Assembly (NCBI RefSeq): GCF_003194625.1 | Contig: NZ_QHKX01000001.1 | Location: forward strand, 186,001 to 250,000 | Direction of reading: 5' to 3' | Source: Nocardioides solisilvae | Lineage (GTDB): Bacteria > Actinomycetota > Actinomycetes > Propionibacteriales > Nocardioidaceae | DNA: 64,000 nt | Shown here: piece by piece, positions 9,279 through 17,636 of the stretch | Layout of the letters: each line of letters begins with the position of its first letter | Numbering within the stretch: the first letter of the stretch is position 1 | Translations under genes and position numbers: made by a program | The notes under the pieces: model-generated | What the model was told of the DNA's origin: nothing | Databases searched by the model: none | The model's input: only the letters and a program-made list of their open reading frames with translations

Positions 9279-9914
9279 ATGCGCCTGGATCACATCTCCT
9301 ACGCCGCCGGTCCCGACGGACTGGCCGCCACGGCTGAGCGCATCGGGGGACTGCTGGGTCGTGAGTTCCTCGATGGCGGAGTGCACCCTCGCTTCGGCAC
9401 CCGCAACATGGTCCTGCCCCTCTCGGGCGGGACCTACCTCGAGATCGTCGAGGCCCTGGACCACCCCGCCTCCGACAAGGCGCCCTTCGGCCAGGCCGTC
9501 AAGGCCCGGTCGGCCAACGGTGGCGGCTGGCTCGGCTGGGTCGTCGCCATCGACGACCTCGACGCCGTCGAGGAGCGGCTCGGCCGCGAGGCCGTGCCCG
9601 GCAACCGGCACCGCCCCGACGGCACCGAGCTGCGCTGGCTGCAGATCGGGGTCAACGGGCTGATCGGCGACCCGCAGCTGCCGTTCTTCATCAAGTGGCT
9701 CACCCCCGAGCTCCACCCGAGCACGGGTGCCGACGGCACCTACTCCCTGGCCTGCCTCGAGATCGCCGGCGACCCGCAGCGGGTCAGCGAGTGGCTCGGG
9801 GAGACCGTGGAGGCCCCGCTCGAGGACGTCAAGGTCGAGTGGGTCGCCCCCAACGGCACCCCCGGGATCATGGCGGTCCAGGTCCAGACCCCCGCGGGCC
9901 TGGTCCGGATCTGA
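9279..9914 (+). CDS. VOC-family (glyoxalase-like) protein
   Basis: The 211-residue protein has a glyoxalase-like N-terminal half: MRLDHISYAAG, then NMVLPLSGGTYLEIVEALDHP, matching the beta-alpha-beta-beta-beta module with a histidine and glutamate at metal positions. A second half-module follows (SLACLEIAGD). The family spans isomerases, dioxygenases and resistance proteins, and context does not choose among them. An in-frame ATG three codons upstream is possible. CAGAAT 7 bases before the chosen start fits the window's leaderless pattern. The methyltransferase frame appears to overlap its 3' end. Confidence 0.82.
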   Translation: MRLDHISYAAGPDGLAATAERIGGLLGREFLDGGVHPRFGTRNMVLPLSGGTYLEIVEALDHPASDKAPFGQAVKARSANGGGWLGWVVAIDDLDAVEERLGREAVPGNRHRPDGTELRWLQIGVNGLIGDPQLPFFIKWLTPELHPSTGADGTYSLACLEIAGDPQRVSEWLGETVEAPLEDVKVEWVAPNGTPGIMAVQVQTPAGLVRI

Positions 9915-10642
9915 CCCGCCCGCCCATCACCCGGCCACCGAGGCGCCACGGCGCCACCCCGAGCCCCAACATCTGGCACCACCCGACCACCTACGAGGTC
10001 GAGAACCGGGCCTTCGACCCCGACGGCCTGGTCGAGGCCGCGATGGCGCGGGTTGCCGACTGGCGGGCGCGCACCTTCCTCGACGTCGGCTGCGGCACCG
10101 GCTTCCACCTGCCCCGCTGGGCCGAGCGGGCCGCCTCCGTGGTCGGGGTCGAGCCGCACCCCCCGCTCGCCGCGCTCGCCCGGCGGCGCACCCGCCGGCT
10201 CCCCCACGTCACCGTGCTCGAGGGGACCGCCCAGGCGCTGCCGCTGCCCGACGCCTCCGTCGACGTCGTCCAGGCCCGCTGGGCCTACTTCTTCGGCCCC
10301 GGCTGCGAGCCCGGGCTGGCCGAGCTCGACCGGGTGCTGCGCCGCGGCGGCACGGCCTTCGTCGTCGACAACGACGGGACCCGGTCGACGTTCGGCGGCT
10401 GGTTCCGGCGGGGCTTCCCCGAGGTCGACCCCGACGCGGTGGAGCGCTTCTGGTCCCGCCACGGCTGGACCCGCGAGCCCGTGCTCACCCGGTGGGCCTT
10501 CGACTCGGTCGAGGACCTCGAGGCGGTCGTGCGGATCGAGCTCCCCACCGCCGTCGCCGAGTCCGTGCTGGCCGAGTGGCGGGCGGCGGGCGGCGGCACC
10601 GAGGTCGACTACGCCGTCAACGTGTGGTGGCGCTCGGCCTGA
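9839..10642 (+). CDS. Class I SAM-dependent methyltransferase, start uncertain
   Basis: A clear SAM-binding motif FLDVGCGTGFHLPRW is followed by VVGVEPHP (acidic loop), then LPLPDASVDVVQARW and ELDRVLRRGGTAFVVDND, the standard class I order. The substrate is unknown. The conserved part begins near NIWHHPTTYEVENRA (about 9969), yet no ATG, GTG or TTG lies between the VOC stop (9914) and that point in this frame. The nearest canonical start is the GTG at 9839 inside the VOC gene, giving a 75-base overlap and a proline/arginine-rich leader. The next ATG (10042) would remove conserved residues. A non-standard start such as CTG at 9909 is also possible. Confidence 0.72.
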   Translation: MGRPQRHPRDHGGPGPDPRGPGPDLTRPPITRPPRRHGATPSPNIWHHPTTYEVENRAFDPDGLVEAAMARVADWRARTFLDVGCGTGFHLPRWAERAASVVGVEPHPPLAALARRRTRRLPHVTVLEGTAQALPLPDASVDVVQARWAYFFGPGCEPGLAELDRVLRRGGTAFVVDNDGTRSTFGGWFRRGFPEVDPDAVERFWSRHGWTREPVLTRWAFDSVEDLEAVVRIELPTAVAESVLAEWRAAGGGTEVDYAVNVWWRSA

Positions 10643-10660
10643 GCCGGGGCGCCGGCCGTG

Positions 10661-11731
10661 TCAGTAGGGCGCGAAGCCGACCGCCGGGTCGAGGAACCAG
10701 GCCTGGCGGTACGCCGTACGTCGCTCCTCCCCCGCGCGCTCGCACGCCCCGGTGGTCACCGTGCAGCGGACCACCTGGACGGTGGCGGTGACCGTCTCGG
10801 CGTCCTCGCCCGACGCGTACCCGCCCGTCTCGGGCCGGCGGTCGAGGACCGGCAGCAGGAAGGAGAACGCGTCCTCCCACCCCACCTCGGCCCGCCACCC
10901 CGTGTCGGCGAAGGCCTCCCCGGGCACGTCGAGCGACGCCCACCGGCCCTCCTGCGCGTCCCACACCCGCGGGAGCCCGTCGGTGAGCAGCCAGCGGCCG
11001 TCGGGCGAGAGGTCGAGCACCTCGCCGAGGTGGGTGCCGGGGCAGGACCCGTCCTCCTCCTCCCACGCCGCGCCGGCGAGCCGGTGCACGGTGACGCAGG
11101 CGCCGTCGTCGCCGTACGCCCAGGAGAGCGCGAACCCGGCCGCGCCGCGCCCGAGGGCCCGCACGTCGTCGTCAGGCCCGTCGAGCCGCACGGTCGACCC
11201 GTCGGGGCGCAGCAGCCACGTGGTGCCCGCACCGCGCCGGAAGGGGTCGCCCTCGTAGACCAGCCCCTCGTCGGTCCAGCCCAGCAGCTCCCGGGGAACG
11301 TGCGGCAGCTCCGTCGTCGCGCCGGTGGCGAGGTCGACCGCCAGCACGCCGTACGCCACCCGCGCGCCGTCGGGCGACACGTGGACCTCGGGGACCCGGA
11401 TGCCGGAACGGAGGGTGCCCCGCGCCCGGGGCAACGGGTCGAGCCCTCCGCCGGCGTCGAGGATCGCAGGCGCGACCGTCCCGAAGGGGGCCCGGGTGAG
11501 CACCACCCAGCGCTCCGCGCCGACCCGGACGGGCGGCATGCTGCGCTCCACCGACGCCGGGACAGGCACCACCCGGTCGCCGTCGCGCAGCCCCTCCCCC
11601 GTCCAGGCCGGGAGACGCGGCTCGGGACCCGGCGGCAGGGAGCGGGCCCAGGCCAGCTGCGCCGCGAGCGGGTCGGTCACCGCCGGCTCCTGCACCTCCC
11701 GCAGGGACGGCATCACCGAGGCCGCGGCCAC
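10661..11731 (-). CDS. Hypothetical beta-propeller-like protein, partner of the sigma factor remnant; probably 5' frameshifted
   Basis: The 356-residue protein has repeated short motifs such as VHVSPDGARVAYGVLAVDLATG, LDLSPDGRWLLTDG and DDVRALGRGAAGFALSW, typical of WD40-like/TolB-type blades. Such proteins often follow SigE-family sigma genes. A separate frame begins with ATG overlapping the sigma stop (ATGA), reads MTDQLELRLAAWPRPR and stops at 11713; the present frame overlaps it from 11731. One shifted base would join MTDQLELRLAA to VAAASVMPSLREVQEP, so the annotated GTG start may be an artefact of a frameshift. No membrane anchor is visible, although relatives often have one. Confidence 0.6.
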   Translation of the reverse strand: MAAASVMPSLREVQEPAVTDPLAAQLAWARSLPPGPEPRLPAWTGEGLRDGDRVVPVPASVERSMPPVRVGAERWVVLTRAPFGTVAPAILDAGGGLDPLPRARGTLRSGIRVPEVHVSPDGARVAYGVLAVDLATGATTELPHVPRELLGWTDEGLVYEGDPFRRGAGTTWLLRPDGSTVRLDGPDDDVRALGRGAAGFALSWAYGDDGACVTVHRLAGAAWEEEDGSCPGTHLGEVLDLSPDGRWLLTDGLPRVWDAQEGRWASLDVPGEAFADTGWRAEVGWEDAFSFLLPVLDRRPETGGYASGEDAETVTATVQVVRCTVTTGACERAGEERRTAYRQAWFLDPAVGFAPY

Positions 11732-11759
11732 GCCGCGAGCCGGAGCTCCAGCTGGTCGG

Positions 11760-12198
11760 TCATTGCGCCTCCTGCTCGACGGGGTGGGCGGTGCTGGCGG
11801 TGCGGGCGGGCTCGTCGAGCGCGGCGCGCAGGGCGGCCAGGCCGCGGGACGCCTGCGCCTTCACGGTGCCGCGGCTGCAGCCGAGGGTGCGGGCGATCTC
11901 GGCCTCGGAGAGGTCCTCGTAGTAGCGGAGCACCAGGACGGCGCGCTGCCGCGGCGCCAGGGAGGCCAGCACCGGCCACAGCGACTCGCGGTCGTCGACG
12001 GCCACGGACGCGTCGGGGACCGCTCGACGCGGGTCACCGCCCGCGGGGAGCTCGTCGACCAGGGTCTCCGGGCGGCGGCCACGCCACCGCGCCGCGTCGA
12101 TCGCCGCCCGCGACATGGTCGTGCGCACGTAGGACTCCTGGGCGCCGGCGTGCCGGACCCGCCTCCACGAAGGCCACGAAGTCCGCGTCCCGGTCCAC
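11760..12198 (-). pseudogene. SigE-family ECF sigma factor with internal deletion and frameshift
   Basis: From GTG at 12198 the frame reads VDRDADFVAFVE, a normal SigE-family N-terminus. Immediately after, in a different frame, the sequence reads WRRVRHAGAQESYVRTT and continues to a complete region 4 (LAPRQRAVLVLRYYEDLSE, then EIARTLGCSRGTVKAQ). About 45 residues of region 2, which bind core polymerase and the -10 element, are missing. The junction near 12167 contains two close TTCGTGG copies, consistent with a repeat-mediated deletion. The remaining region 4 frame has only an internal GTG (12128). A working sigma factor is unlikely. Homology is inferred from remembered family patterns. Confidence 0.75.
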
Positions 12199-12294
12199 CC
12201 GTCCCCCTCACGTCCCGGGGCGGGCGTCGCCCCTCACCAGACAAGACGTCGCCGGCGCCGTACCGGTTGACGCTCGGCTACAAGCTCTCGGCGC

Positions 12295-13305
12295 TCAGCC
12301 CGAGCCGCGGACCTCGAGCGTCGGCGAGAGCAGCACCCCGGTGTTGGCCCGCGGCGGCGTGCTGAGCACCCGGCGCAGCGCCGTGACCACTTCCACCGCG
12401 ACCTGCTCCAGCGGCGGGCGCACCGAGGTGAGGCCGCCGGGGACGACCTGGGCGACCTGGGAGTCGTCGAAGCCGACCACCGCCACGTCGCGGCCCGCGA
12501 CCAGGCCGCGCTCGGCGAGCAGCTGCAGCACGCCCATCGCGAGCGTGTCGGAGGCGCAGACGAACGCCGTCGGGGCCGCCTCGGCGAGCAGCACCGCGGC
12601 CGCCTCGCGACCGCTGGCCACGGTGTCCTCGACCCGGGACGCCAGCCCGGTGGTGGGGAGGCCGCGGGCGCGCATCGCCCGCACCCAGCCGGAGCGGCGG
12701 TCCTCCCCGATGAACAGGTCCTTGCGCCAGCCGATCCAGGCGACCCGGGTGTGGCCGCGGTCGAGCAGGTGGTCGGTGGCCAGGGCGGTGCCGGCGGCGC
12801 CGTCGACGTCCACCCAGGCGTGGGTGGCCGACGGGTCCTCCCACGGGCGGCCGAACGCCACGAAGGGGGCGCGCTGCTGGGTGAGGAAGGCGGCCTGCGG
12901 CGCGCCCAGGTAGGTGTCGGTGACGACGAAGGCGTCGACCGCCGTGGAGCGGAGCAGGTCGTCGTAGGCCTGCAGGGGCTCGGTGTCGTCGTCGGAGAAG
13001 AGCAGGACGTGGTAGCCGTGCAGGGCCGAGGTCGCCACCAGCTTGTGCAGGAAGCGGTCCATCAGCGCGTTGGCCGTCCCCTCCTGGGCCGGGGTGAACC
13101 GGAGGCCCACCAGGTGGGAGTGCCGGGTGCGCAGGTTGCGGGCGGCGCGGTTGGGCGAGTAGCCGAGCTCGTCCACGACCGCGCGGACCCGCTCCAGCGT
13201 CTCGGGCCGCAGCAGGTGGGGGTTGTTGAGGGCGTTGGAGACCGTCTGCCGGGAGACCCCGGCCCGCTCCGCGACGTCGGCGAGGGTGGGCGGGTTGACC
13301 GGCAC
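12295..13305 (-). CDS. LacI-family transcriptional regulator
   Basis: The 336-residue regulator has the classic N-terminal HTH (TLADVAERAGVSRQTVSNALN) and hinge region LGYSPNRAARNLR, followed by a periplasmic-binding-protein-like sensor domain with FVCASDTLAMGVLQLLAERG and VVGFDDSQVAQV. It should repress sugar-utilisation genes until an effector binds. The frame is open further upstream, but the GTG at 13305 has GGGGGG seven bases before it and starts just before the HTH. An inverted repeat 36 bases upstream of this start is a likely autoregulatory operator. No sugar genes are adjacent, so the regulon is elsewhere or is the gene itself. Confidence 0.92.
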   Translation of the reverse strand: MPVNPPTLADVAERAGVSRQTVSNALNNPHLLRPETLERVRAVVDELGYSPNRAARNLRTRHSHLVGLRFTPAQEGTANALMDRFLHKLVATSALHGYHVLLFSDDDTEPLQAYDDLLRSTAVDAFVVTDTYLGAPQAAFLTQQRAPFVAFGRPWEDPSATHAWVDVDGAAGTALATDHLLDRGHTRVAWIGWRKDLFIGEDRRSGWVRAMRARGLPTTGLASRVEDTVASGREAAAVLLAEAAPTAFVCASDTLAMGVLQLLAERGLVAGRDVAVVGFDDSQVAQVVPGGLTSVRPPLEQVAVEVVTALRRVLSTPPRANTGVLLSPTLEVRGSG

Positions 13306-13340
13306 GGTGCACCCCCCTCGTCCTGGCCACGTGCGCTGGC

Positions 13341-13354
13341 TTGTATCGATCCAA
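13341..13354. promoter_or_regulatory. Candidate LacI-family operator
   Basis: TTGTATCGATCCAA is a near-perfect even palindrome centred on CG, with 6 of 7 arm positions matching. This is the usual architecture of LacI/GalR operators. It lies 36 bases upstream of the LacI gene start, so the regulator may repress its own transcription. radA starts 103 bases away on the other strand and has its own leaderless -10. Confidence 0.55.
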
Positions 13355-13456
13355 CCGTCGATCCGTGCAGCATAGGCGCTCGCGCCAGGACCGGCACCGG
13401 GCCCGGCCCGGACGGGACCGTCGGGACTGTCGGCGGCGTGGCCTAGCGTCGTCCCC

Positions 13457-14878
13457 ATGAGTCGAGGAGTCCGCAGCCGCCCCGCCTACCGCTGCTCCGA
13501 GTGCGGGTGGGAGACCGCCAAGTGGGTGGGTCGCTGCGGGGAGTGCCAGGCCTGGGGGTCCGTCGCCGAGGCCGCGGCCGTCCCGGCGGGGCGCACCCAG
13601 GCGACCCCGGTCAGCACCCCGGCGGTGCCGATCGGCCAGGTCTCGGTCGAGGAGTCGGCGTTCCGCTCCAGCGGCGTGGCCGAGCTCGACCGGGTGCTGG
13701 GCGGCGGGCTGGTCCCCGGGGCGGCGATTCTGCTGGCCGGCGAGCCCGGGGTCGGCAAGTCCACGCTGCTCCTGGAGGTGGCCGCCCAGACGGCCCGGCT
13801 GCGCCACCGCACGCTCTACATCACCGGCGAGGAGTCGGCCTCCCAGGTGCGGCTCCGGGCCGACCGCACCGACGCGGTCCACGACGAGCTCTACCTCGCG
13901 GCCGAGACCGACCTGGGCGCGGTGCTCAGCCACATCGAGCAGGTCAAGCCCACCCTCATCGTGGTCGACTCGATCCAGACCATCGGCGCCCCCGGCGTCG
14001 ACGGCGTCCCCGGCGGGGTGAGCCAGGTCAAGGAGGTCGCCGCCGCGCTGGTGCGGGTCGCCAAGACGCGCAACATCACCACGGTGATCGTCGGCCACGT
14101 GACCAAGGACGGCTCGATCGCCGGGCCCCGCGTGCTGGAGCACGTCGTCGACGTGGTGCTCCACTTCGAGGGCGACCGCAACTCGCGCTTCCGGATGGTG
14201 CGGGCGATGAAGAACCGGTTCGGGCCGGTCGACGAGGTCGGCTGCTTCGACCTCGCCGCCGAGGGGATCCGGGCGGTGGCCGACCCCACGGGGCTCTTCG
14301 TCGAGCACCACTCCAAGCAGGTCCCGGGCACGTGCGTGGCGGTGACGATGGAGGGCAGGCGGCCGATGCTGGCCGAGGTGCAGGCGCTGGTCGCCCCCAC
14401 CCCCGCCGAGCGACCGCGCCGCACCACCTCGGGCGTCGACTCCTCGCGCGTCTCCATGGTGCTCGCCGTGCTGCAGCAGCACTGCGGGATCCGGCTGCAC
14501 AACATGGACGTCTTCGTCTCGACCGTGGGCGGGGCCCGGGTCCACGAACCGGCCAGCGACCTCGCGATCGCGGTCGCGCTGGCCGGGGCGACGTTCGGGA
14601 TCCCCGCGCCCACCGGGGTGGTGGCGATGGGCGAGATCGGGCTCGCCGGCGAGCTGCGCCGGGTCCGCGACCTGCCGCAACGGCTCTCGGAGGCGGCACG
14701 CCTGGGGTTCAAAGTCGCCGTCGTCCCCAGCGAGCGCCACCGCCCCCCGGGCCCTCGCTCCCCGGAGTCATGGACCGTCGACGGCATGCAGGTGCTCGAC
14801 GTCGGCGACGTCGCCACGGCCCTGGGCCTGCTGCGGATCACCAAGACCCGCGCCCGCGCGCTGCGTCCCATAGACTGA
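13457..14878 (+). CDS. radA: DNA repair protein RadA
   Basis: RadA is a RecA-like helicase that promotes branch migration during recombination repair. The parts occur in order: a C4 zinc finger (C13, C16, C27, C30), Walker A GEPGVGKST, the RadA-specific KNRFG motif, and a Lon-protease-like C-terminal domain (ASDLAIAVALAGATFGIP). Length (473 residues) is normal. TAGCGT lies 7 bases before the ATG. disA follows, a widely conserved pairing that links DNA integrity sensing with c-di-AMP synthesis. Confidence 0.95.
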   Translation: MSRGVRSRPAYRCSECGWETAKWVGRCGECQAWGSVAEAAAVPAGRTQATPVSTPAVPIGQVSVEESAFRSSGVAELDRVLGGGLVPGAAILLAGEPGVGKSTLLLEVAAQTARLRHRTLYITGEESASQVRLRADRTDAVHDELYLAAETDLGAVLSHIEQVKPTLIVVDSIQTIGAPGVDGVPGGVSQVKEVAAALVRVAKTRNITTVIVGHVTKDGSIAGPRVLEHVVDVVLHFEGDRNSRFRMVRAMKNRFGPVDEVGCFDLAAEGIRAVADPTGLFVEHHSKQVPGTCVAVTMEGRRPMLAEVQALVAPTPAERPRRTTSGVDSSRVSMVLAVLQQHCGIRLHNMDVFVSTVGGARVHEPASDLAIAVALAGATFGIPAPTGVVAMGEIGLAGELRRVRDLPQRLSEAARLGFKVAVVPSERHRPPGPRSPESWTVDGMQVLDVGDVATALGLLRITKTRARALRPID

Positions 14879-14932
14879 CCCGCGGAGCGCTGCCGCCACC
14901 GGCGTTCAGGGGCTGGACGTGCGTGGCTGGAC

Positions 14933-16033
14933 GTGTGGACGGAGGATGCCTTGGTCGGTATCGAGCGCAGCGACGAGAGCCTGCGCCTGCGGGCGACCCT
15001 GGCCTCGATCGCTCCCGGGACCCACCTGCGCGACGGCCTGGAGCGGATCCTGCGCGGCCGCACCGGCGCCCTCATCGTGCTCGGCCACGACAAGTTGGTG
15101 GACTCCATCTCCACCGGCGGCTTCACCCTCGACGTCCCCTTCACGGCGACCGGGCTGCGCGAGCTCGCCAAGATGGACGGCGGCATCATCGTCGACAAGG
15201 ACGTCACCCGGATCCACCGGGCCGCGGTCCACCTGATGCCCGACCACACGATCTACTCCGAGGAGACCGGCACCCGGCACCGCACGGCCGACCGGGTGGC
15301 CCGGCAGACCGGCTTCCCGGTCATCTCGGTCTCCCAGTCGATGCAGATCATCGCGGTCTACGTCGGGGAGACCCGCTACGTCCTCGAGGACTCCGGGCAG
15401 ATCCTCTCCCGGGCCAACCAGGCGCTCGCCACCCTGGAGCGCTACAAGCTGCGCCTCGACGAGGTCTCCTCCACGCTCTCCGCCCTCGAGATCGAGGACC
15501 TCGTCACCGTGCGCGACGTCGCGGTCGTCGCCCAACGGCTCGAGATGGTGACCCGGATCGCCCGGGAGATCGAGGACTACGTCCTCGAGCTCGGCACCGA
15601 CGGCCGGCTGCTCTCCCTCCAGCTCGAGGAGCTGGTCACGGGGGTCGACGCCGACCGCCAGCTGGTGATCCGCGACTACCTGCCGAGCGGCAAGACCAAG
15701 TCGCCCGAGGCGCTCCTCGACGACCTGGGCCTGCTCTCCCCCACCGAGCTGGTCGACCCGGCCGCGGTGGCCAAGGCGCTCAACCTCACGACCGGCGACC
15801 ACCTCGACGGCGCCGTGGCCCCCCGCGGCTATCGCCTCCTGGCCAAGGTGCCGCGGCTGCCGGCGCCCGTCGTCGACCGCCTGGTCGAGCACTTCGGCGG
15901 CCTCCAGCAGCTGCTGTCGGCCGGGATCGACGACCTCCAGGTGGTCGACGGCGTGGGCGAGCTGAGGGCCCGCAGCGTCCGCGAGGGGCTCTCCCGGCTG
16001 GCCGAGTCGAGCATCCTCGAGCGGTACGTCTGA
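14933..16033 (+). CDS. disA: DNA integrity scanning diadenylate cyclase DisA
   Basis: DisA condenses two ATP to c-di-AMP and scans DNA for lesions. The N-terminal DAC domain carries GTRHRTAD (residues 113-120), the conserved RHR motif. The companion DGA motif reads D82-G83-G84, an alanine-to-glycine change at a normally conserved position. A helical linker and a C-terminal HhH DNA-binding region (FGGLQQLLSAGIDDLQVVDGVG) follow. Length is normal at 366 residues. The GTG start at 14933 follows radA by 54 bases. Neighbouring RadA is known in Bacillus to interact with DisA. Confidence 0.93.
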   Translation: MWTEDALVGIERSDESLRLRATLASIAPGTHLRDGLERILRGRTGALIVLGHDKLVDSISTGGFTLDVPFTATGLRELAKMDGGIIVDKDVTRIHRAAVHLMPDHTIYSEETGTRHRTADRVARQTGFPVISVSQSMQIIAVYVGETRYVLEDSGQILSRANQALATLERYKLRLDEVSSTLSALEIEDLVTVRDVAVVAQRLEMVTRIAREIEDYVLELGTDGRLLSLQLEELVTGVDADRQLVIRDYLPSGKTKSPEALLDDLGLLSPTELVDPAAVAKALNLTTGDHLDGAVAPRGYRLLAKVPRLPAPVVDRLVEHFGGLQQLLSAGIDDLQVVDGVGELRARSVREGLSRLAESSILERYV

Positions 16034-16037
16034 CCCG

Positions 16038-16844
16038 TCAGTCGCGCAGGGTCGGCTCGACCGCGCCCGACGGCTGCGGCTGCGACGGCGACCGCCGCTC
16101 CTTCTTCTTCTTGTCCTTCTTGTTCTTCCCGCCACCCTCGCCCTGCTGCCGCGGCTCGGCGGCGCGCGTCTCGGTGATGGAGGCCGCGGTCCGCTCGAAC
16201 TGGACCTCGGTCGGCTCGCCCTCGAAGGCGGCCGCCATCACGTGGTAGTAGCCGGGCATCGCCCAGGCGGTGTAGCGCGAGCACTCGGGGTCCGAGCGCT
16301 TCCCGCTCCACACGAACGGCACCGTCGTGTCCGTCTCGCGGTAGAGCACGACGTCCTGGGTGGGCACGGCAGCCGGGCAGTGGCTGCTGAACCAGTAGTC
16401 GTCGCTGCCCGAGCTGATCTTGACCGTGACGGTGTCGGCCGACACCTGCCAGGTGCAGGCCTCGGTCTCCCGGGTGCGGAGCACCAGCGCCATGTCGACC
16501 TTGCCGTCGGTCCGCGGGGCCCCGACCGCGGGGGTGACCACGACGTCGCCGTTGGTGCAGGGGCCGCTCGGCGTCGGCAGCGGCGGCGGCTCGGGGGTCG
16601 CCTCGGGGGTCGGCTCGGGGACGGGCTCGGGCGCAGCCCCTCCGGACGCCGCGACCTCGGGACCGGGGGTGACCTCCGCGCCGGCGGTGGTGGCCTGCAC
16701 GTCGGCCTGCCGCTCCTCGGCGTCGCCGGCGAAGAGCCGGGCCACCCCGAAGGTGAGCGCGAAGACGGTCGCCAGCACGAGGACCCGGCGGAACCAGTAC
16801 ACCCGGGCGGGCAGGGGCCCCTTGGGCGCGGTCCAGGCAGACAT
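16038..16844 (-). CDS. Secreted or anchored hypothetical protein with proline-rich linker and lysine-rich tail
   Basis: The protein has a single N-terminal hydrophobic segment (VLVLATVFALTFGVARLF, residues 20-37), a proline/glutamate-rich linker (PEPVPEPTPEATPEPPPLPTP), an extracellular domain with three or four cysteines, and a very basic tail containing KNKKDKKKK. The domain after the linker resembles DUF4232-like actinobacterial secreted domains only loosely. Function is unknown. TACCTT lies 6 bases before the ATG. It converges on disA with a 4-base gap. Confidence 0.72.
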   Translation of the reverse strand: MSAWTAPKGPLPARVYWFRRVLVLATVFALTFGVARLFAGDAEERQADVQATTAGAEVTPGPEVAASGGAAPEPVPEPTPEATPEPPPLPTPSGPCTNGDVVVTPAVGAPRTDGKVDMALVLRTRETEACTWQVSADTVTVKISSGSDDYWFSSHCPAAVPTQDVVLYRETDTTVPFVWSGKRSDPECSRYTAWAMPGYYHVMAAAFEGEPTEVQFERTAASITETRAAEPRQQGEGGGKNKKDKKKKERRSPSQPQPSGAVEPTLRD

Positions 16845-16913
16845 GGCCGCAAGGTACCGACCCGGAGCGCCCAGTGGTGGGTGCCACACCGGGGGACGGC
16901 GTACTCTGCGCGC

Positions 16914-17636
16914 ATGCGCAGCGAGCTCTTCAGCCGCGTCCACGAGGAGGTCTCCACCCCCGAGGCGCTGGCGCTCCAGAACGGCTACCTCCTCAAGGCC
17001 ACGCTCGGCCCGCCGGTGGTCGCCACCAAGGGCTCGATGGTCGCCTACCAGGGCGACGTCGCCTTCGAGCACAAGTCGGCCGGCTCGCTGGGCAAGCTGA
17101 TCAAGCGGGCCGTGACCAGCGAGGACACCCCGCTGATGACCGTCACCGGCCGGGGCGAGGTCTTCCTCGCCGACCGCGGCCGCAACGTCTTCCTCGTCGA
17201 CCTCGAGGGGCCCCAGGACGCCCTGAGCATCTCGGGCACCAGCCTGCTCGCCTTCGAGTCCTCCCTCGAGCACGACGTGCACCGCGTCAAGGGCGCCGGC
17301 ATGCTCGCCGCCGGCGCCTTCAACACCCTCGTGCGGGGGCGCGGCCGGGTGGCGCTGACCTGCCACGGCACCCCGCTGATCCTCGACTGCAGCCGGCAGC
17401 CGACGTTCGTCGACATGAACGCCGTGGTCTGCTGGTCGGCCAGCCTGCAGCCGACGGTCCAGAGCTCGATGAACGTGCGGTCGCTGCTGCGCGGCGGCAC
17501 GGGCGAGGCGTTCCAGTACGCCTTCCACGGCCCGGGCTTCGTGGTCGTCCAGCCGTCCGAGGGCGACCCCCAGGCCCCCACCGACGGCTCCTCGAAGGGG
17601 TCGGGCGGGTTCCTCGGTGACGTCTTCGGCGGCTGA
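16914..17636 (+). CDS. AIM24 family protein
   Basis: The 240-residue protein matches the AIM24/TIGR00266 family, a trimeric beta-prism fold. Typical segments are VVATKGSMVAYQGDVAFEHK and VFLADRGRNVFLVDLEG. The family's bacterial role is unclear; the yeast namesake affects mitochondrial membranes. TACTCT lies 6 bases before the ATG. The mutY start overlaps its last 20 bases, so the two genes are probably co-transcribed. Confidence 0.85.
   Translation: MRSELFSRVHEEVSTPEALALQNGYLLKATLGPPVVATKGSMVAYQGDVAFEHKSAGSLGKLIKRAVTSEDTPLMTVTGRGEVFLADRGRNVFLVDLEGPQDALSISGTSLLAFESSLEHDVHRVKGAGMLAAGAFNTLVRGRGRVALTCHGTPLILDCSRQPTFVDMNAVVCWSASLQPTVQSSMNVRSLLRGGTGEAFQYAFHGPGFVVVQPSEGDPQAPTDGSSKGSGGFLGDVFGG

Noticed and set aside
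12278..14740. An 820-codon minus-strand frame covering LacI and radA
   Set aside because: It is antisense to radA and out of frame with LacI, with arginine/alanine-rich translation and no motifs.
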